This document shows, piece by piece, positions 3,990 to 5,339 of a DNA stretch of 5,339 nt (its first letter is position 1; every line of letters starts with the position of its first letter). Below the pieces are notes generated by a model that was not told where the DNA came from, ran no database searches, and saw nothing but the letters and a program-made list of their open reading frames with translations. The position numbers and the translations under genes were made by a program. The DNA lies in NCBI GenBank assembly GCA_001783465.1, contig MFMI01000002.1:1-5339 (forward strand), in the 5' to 3' direction. The stretch comes from Candidatus Kaiserbacteria bacterium RIFCSPLOWO2_02_FULL_54_13. GTDB taxonomy: Bacteria; Patescibacteriota; Minisyncoccia; Phycocordibacterales; Phycocordibacteraceae.

Positions 3990-5339
3990 ATGCTGTGGCG
4001 GCGCAGAAAGAGGAAGGACCCGGAAATCGCTCCCGACGAGATATTTCTTGACGCGTCAAATGCTCCAGCCTTCGACCGTGCGCGCTTTGAAGGACGGCTT
4101 GAAAAGCCGCTTCCGCACGGAACATTCGTGTCGCTCGCCAGCGCTCTTTCGCTCCTCTTCCTCATTTTGGTTGGGCGCGCATGGGACTTAGAGATTCTGC
4201 AGGGGGAGGCATTCGCCGCCCGGAGCGCGCATAATAGTCTTGAATCCACGATACTCTTCGCGCCACGCGGCGTCATCACGGATTTCCAAGGAGTTATTCT
4301 CGCTGAAAATGTTCAGAGAGAGGATGGAACGGTACGCCGCAATTATCCGCTTCCTTCTCTCGGTCAGATTATCGGGTATGTGTCCAGTCCGAAGAAGGAT
4401 GCGAAGGGTGTGTATTACGACGAGAAGGAAACCGGTCTCGCCGGCCTGGAGGCCGAATACGACTCGCTCCTCGCCGGGAAGAACGGCCAATTGCTTACCG
4501 AGACAGACGCGCTCGGTCGTGTCCGCTCCGAGGGCACCATCGTGAGGGCGGAGACGGGAGCGACACTGCGGCTCTCGCTTGACGCCGAGCTTGAACGGCT
4601 CTTCGCGCACGCCATTAAAGATATCGTAGACAATATGCGCTTTATCGCAGGCGCCGGCGTCATTATGGACGTTTCTAGCGGTGCGGTGCGCGCCATCGTC
4701 TCGTACCCGAGCTACGACCCGAATGTCATGACGCAGGGAGGTCCGTCGGACATCATTGCTGATTATTCAACAAGCGAGAGACACCCGTTTCTTGACCACG
4801 CCGTACAGGGCGTCTACGCGCCCGGTTCTATCGTGAAGCCGCTTATCGCCTCTGGGGCGCTCACCGACGGCCTCATCACGCCGAACACGGTCATTGATGA
4901 CCCCGGATTTATTGAAGTCCCTGACCCGTATCATCCCGGCGAATCGTTCATCTATAAAGGATGGAAAGCGCTCGGCCCCGTGGATGTGGAGAAGGCGATT
5001 GCCTGGTCCTCTGACATCTTCTTCTACACGGTTGGCGGCGGTTTCGGGAATCAGAGGGGTCTCGGCATTGTTCGGCTTGAATATTGGTATCGCCAGTTCG
5101 GCATGGGGAGCCTGACGGGTGTTGACCTCCCCGGTGAGGCCGCTGGGCTTATCCCGACGCCCGAATGGAAGAAAGAAATCTTCAACGAGCCGTGGTACCT
5201 CGGTGACACGTATTTCACCGCTATCGGCCAATATTCAGTGCAGGTGACACCGCTCCAGATGGCGAGGGCGACTGCGGCAGTCGCCAACGGCGGGAAATTA
5301 TTTACCCCAACGCTCCTCGCCCAGCACCAAAACAGTTTT
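3990..5339 (+). CDS. mrdA: Penicillin-binding protein 2 (class B transpeptidase), 3' end outside window
   Basis: Elongasome D,D-transpeptidase that cross-links side-wall peptidoglycan outside the membrane. 450 codons are present and the frame is open at the edge. A cytoplasmic tail of about 45 residues starting MLWRRRKRKD precedes one membrane helix at about 46-63. RGVITD (93-98) begins the pedestal, NYPLPSLGQIIGYVS matches the family YYP...HVIGYVS region, and GLEAEYDSLLAGKNGQ follows at about 152. The transpeptidase domain has the active-site serine in PGSIVKP (S280, K283) and SSD at 340-342; Asp at the third position also occurs in E. coli PBP2, so it is not a defect. GVDLPGEAAGLIPTPEWK and the GQYSVQVTPLQMA stretch are PBP2-like. 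The KTG motif would lie beyond 5339. The pedestal between RGVITD and NYP is strongly shortened. The start at 3990 gives a charged tail then TM; no Shine-Dalgarno site is evident. RodA is a likely downstream neighbour (inference). Confidence 0.93.
   Translation, partial: MLWRRRKRKDPEIAPDEIFLDASNAPAFDRARFEGRLEKPLPHGTFVSLASALSLLFLILVGRAWDLEILQGEAFAARSAHNSLESTILFAPRGVITDFQGVILAENVQREDGTVRRNYPLPSLGQIIGYVSSPKKDAKGVYYDEKETGLAGLEAEYDSLLAGKNGQLLTETDALGRVRSEGTIVRAETGATLRLSLDAELERLFAHAIKDIVDNMRFIAGAGVIMDVSSGAVRAIVSYPSYDPNVMTQGGPSDIIADYSTSERHPFLDHAVQGVYAPGSIVKPLIASGALTDGLITPNTVIDDPGFIEVPDPYHPGESFIYKGWKALGPVDVEKAIAWSSDIFFYTVGGGFGNQRGLGIVRLEYWYRQFGMGSLTGVDLPGEAAGLIPTPEWKKEIFNEPWYLGDTYFTAIGQYSVQVTPLQMARATAAVANGGKLFTPTLLAQHQNSF

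Noticed and set aside
5007..5015. SSD in place of SxN in PBP2 as a defective active site
   Set aside because: Aspartate at this position is found in E. coli PBP2 as well, so it is a family variant.
4767..5231. 154-codon minus-strand open frame opposite the PBP2 gene
   Set aside because: Shadow of the transpeptidase coding sequence, with no recognisable motif.

Overview
The window looks like chromosomal sequence from a Patescibacteria/CPR bacterium, most likely of the Parcubacteria type. This is an inference from four traits. The proteins are all at the small end of their families: a 410-residue ProRS, a 277-residue MreC, a 99-residue MreD-like protein and a shortened PBP2. Recognisable Shine-Dalgarno sites are largely absent. 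Several -10-like hexamers lie only 6-7 nt before a start codon, which suggests leaderless mRNAs. The partial gene at the left edge has an N-terminal helical motif followed by one membrane helix, a layout I associate with these genomes. No rRNA or other taxonomic marker is present, so the placement is moderate confidence.

Layout. Positions 1-405 hold the 5' part of a minus-strand gene for a small single-pass membrane protein of unknown function, in DNA clearly poorer in G+C (about 44% by hand count) than the rest (mostly about 55-65%). A 94-bp divergent intergenic region (406-499) carries the promoter of the rightward block. From 500 everything reads rightward: proS (500-1732), mreB (1735-2787), mreC (2759-3592), a short mreD-like gene (3630-3929), and the 5' part of a PBP2 (mrdA-type) gene that leaves the window at 5339. 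There is no gene-free stretch over 300 bases, no RNA gene, no CRISPR array and no insertion sequence.

How the genes work together. MreB (actin-like filament), MreC (periplasmic scaffold), MreD (membrane protein) and PBP2 (peptidoglycan transpeptidase) form the elongasome, which directs side-wall peptidoglycan synthesis. RodA, the glycosyltransferase partner, would be expected downstream but is not in the window. ProRS is translation machinery; its gene lies two bases from mreB, so the morphogenesis genes are probably co-transcribed with a housekeeping synthetase.

The least explained part is 3541-3990. It holds a GC-rich palindrome inside the mreC 3' end. It also holds two perfect 14-bp inverted repeats sharing the core CCCCGTTAGA/TCTAACGGGG, one spanning the mreC-mreD junction and one the mreD-PBP2 junction. 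They differ by a compensated base pair and neither is followed by a T-run. Each lies beside a TATTAT hexamer just before a start codon. They may be transcript-boundary structures, operators or copies of a dispersed repeat family; the window alone cannot decide.
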